Assembly: GCA_013397845.1 (NCBI GenBank)
Contig: VZTG01007222.1
Coordinates: forward strand, 34,859 to 98,858
Direction: 5' to 3'
Origin: Melanocharis versteri
Taxonomy: Eukaryota > Chordata > Aves > Passeriformes > Melanocharitidae
DNA: 64,000 nucleotides
Position 1 is the first letter of the stretch. The number at the start of each line of letters is the position of its first letter. Shown piece by piece: positions 20,997 to 64,000 of this stretch. Under the pieces are notes generated by a model. The model made no database searches. It had not been told where the DNA came from and saw only the letters and a program-made list of their open reading frames with translations. The translations under genes and the position numbers were made by a program.

Positions 20997-64000
<43,004 letters not shown>

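Overview
The window is vertebrate nuclear DNA, almost certainly from a bird and probably a songbird or other neoavian. Evidence: intron-split genes with GT-AG splice sites, several CR1 LINE fragments (the dominant avian LINE), several solo LTRs of endogenous retroviruses, and the gene order RO60 (+) / GLRX2 (-) / CDC73 (+), which matches the conserved block on human 1q31. No prokaryotic or phage-like system, CRISPR array or biosynthetic cluster is present. Most open reading frames in the window are chance frames in introns and repeats; only 14 exons carry convincing coding sequence.

Layout. 1-3575: the last five coding exons of RO60 (the C-terminal vWFA-like domain with its MIDAS motif), all in phase 0. 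3576-12995: RO60 3' UTR and downstream DNA, containing a decayed HEAT-repeat-like retropseudogene on the minus strand (about 4040-4900) followed by a 5'-truncated CR1 (about 4905-6577). 13196-16093: GLRX2 on the minus strand, four coding exons, 138 codons, tail-to-tail with RO60. Its first intron is more than half a C3N3/G3N3 hexamer array. 16094-20996: intergenic DNA between the head-to-head GLRX2 and CDC73, holding a 43-bp minisatellite, two LTR-like pieces, a CR1 tail, a C-rich minisatellite split by a solo LTR with an exact 4-bp target duplication, and the CpG-rich CDC73 promoter. 20997-64000: CDC73 exons 1-10 (324 codons of about 531). Introns 7 (12.3 kb), 9 (10.2 kb) and 10 (open at the window end) dominate. 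Intron 7 holds two or three LTRs, including a 1,568-bp CpG-rich one with a perfect 5-bp target duplication.

Function. RO60 binds misfolded small RNAs and Y RNAs; GLRX2 is a mitochondrial/nuclear glutaredoxin; CDC73 (parafibromin) is a subunit of the PAF1 transcription elongation complex. They are linked by conserved synteny, not by a shared pathway. The most interesting points are the CPYC active site of this GLRX2 (human GLRX2 has CSYC), its two possible N-termini (mitochondrial presequence versus an internal MGNSQT start), the G-quadruplex-prone array in its first intron, and the two well-delimited solo LTRs close to or inside CDC73.
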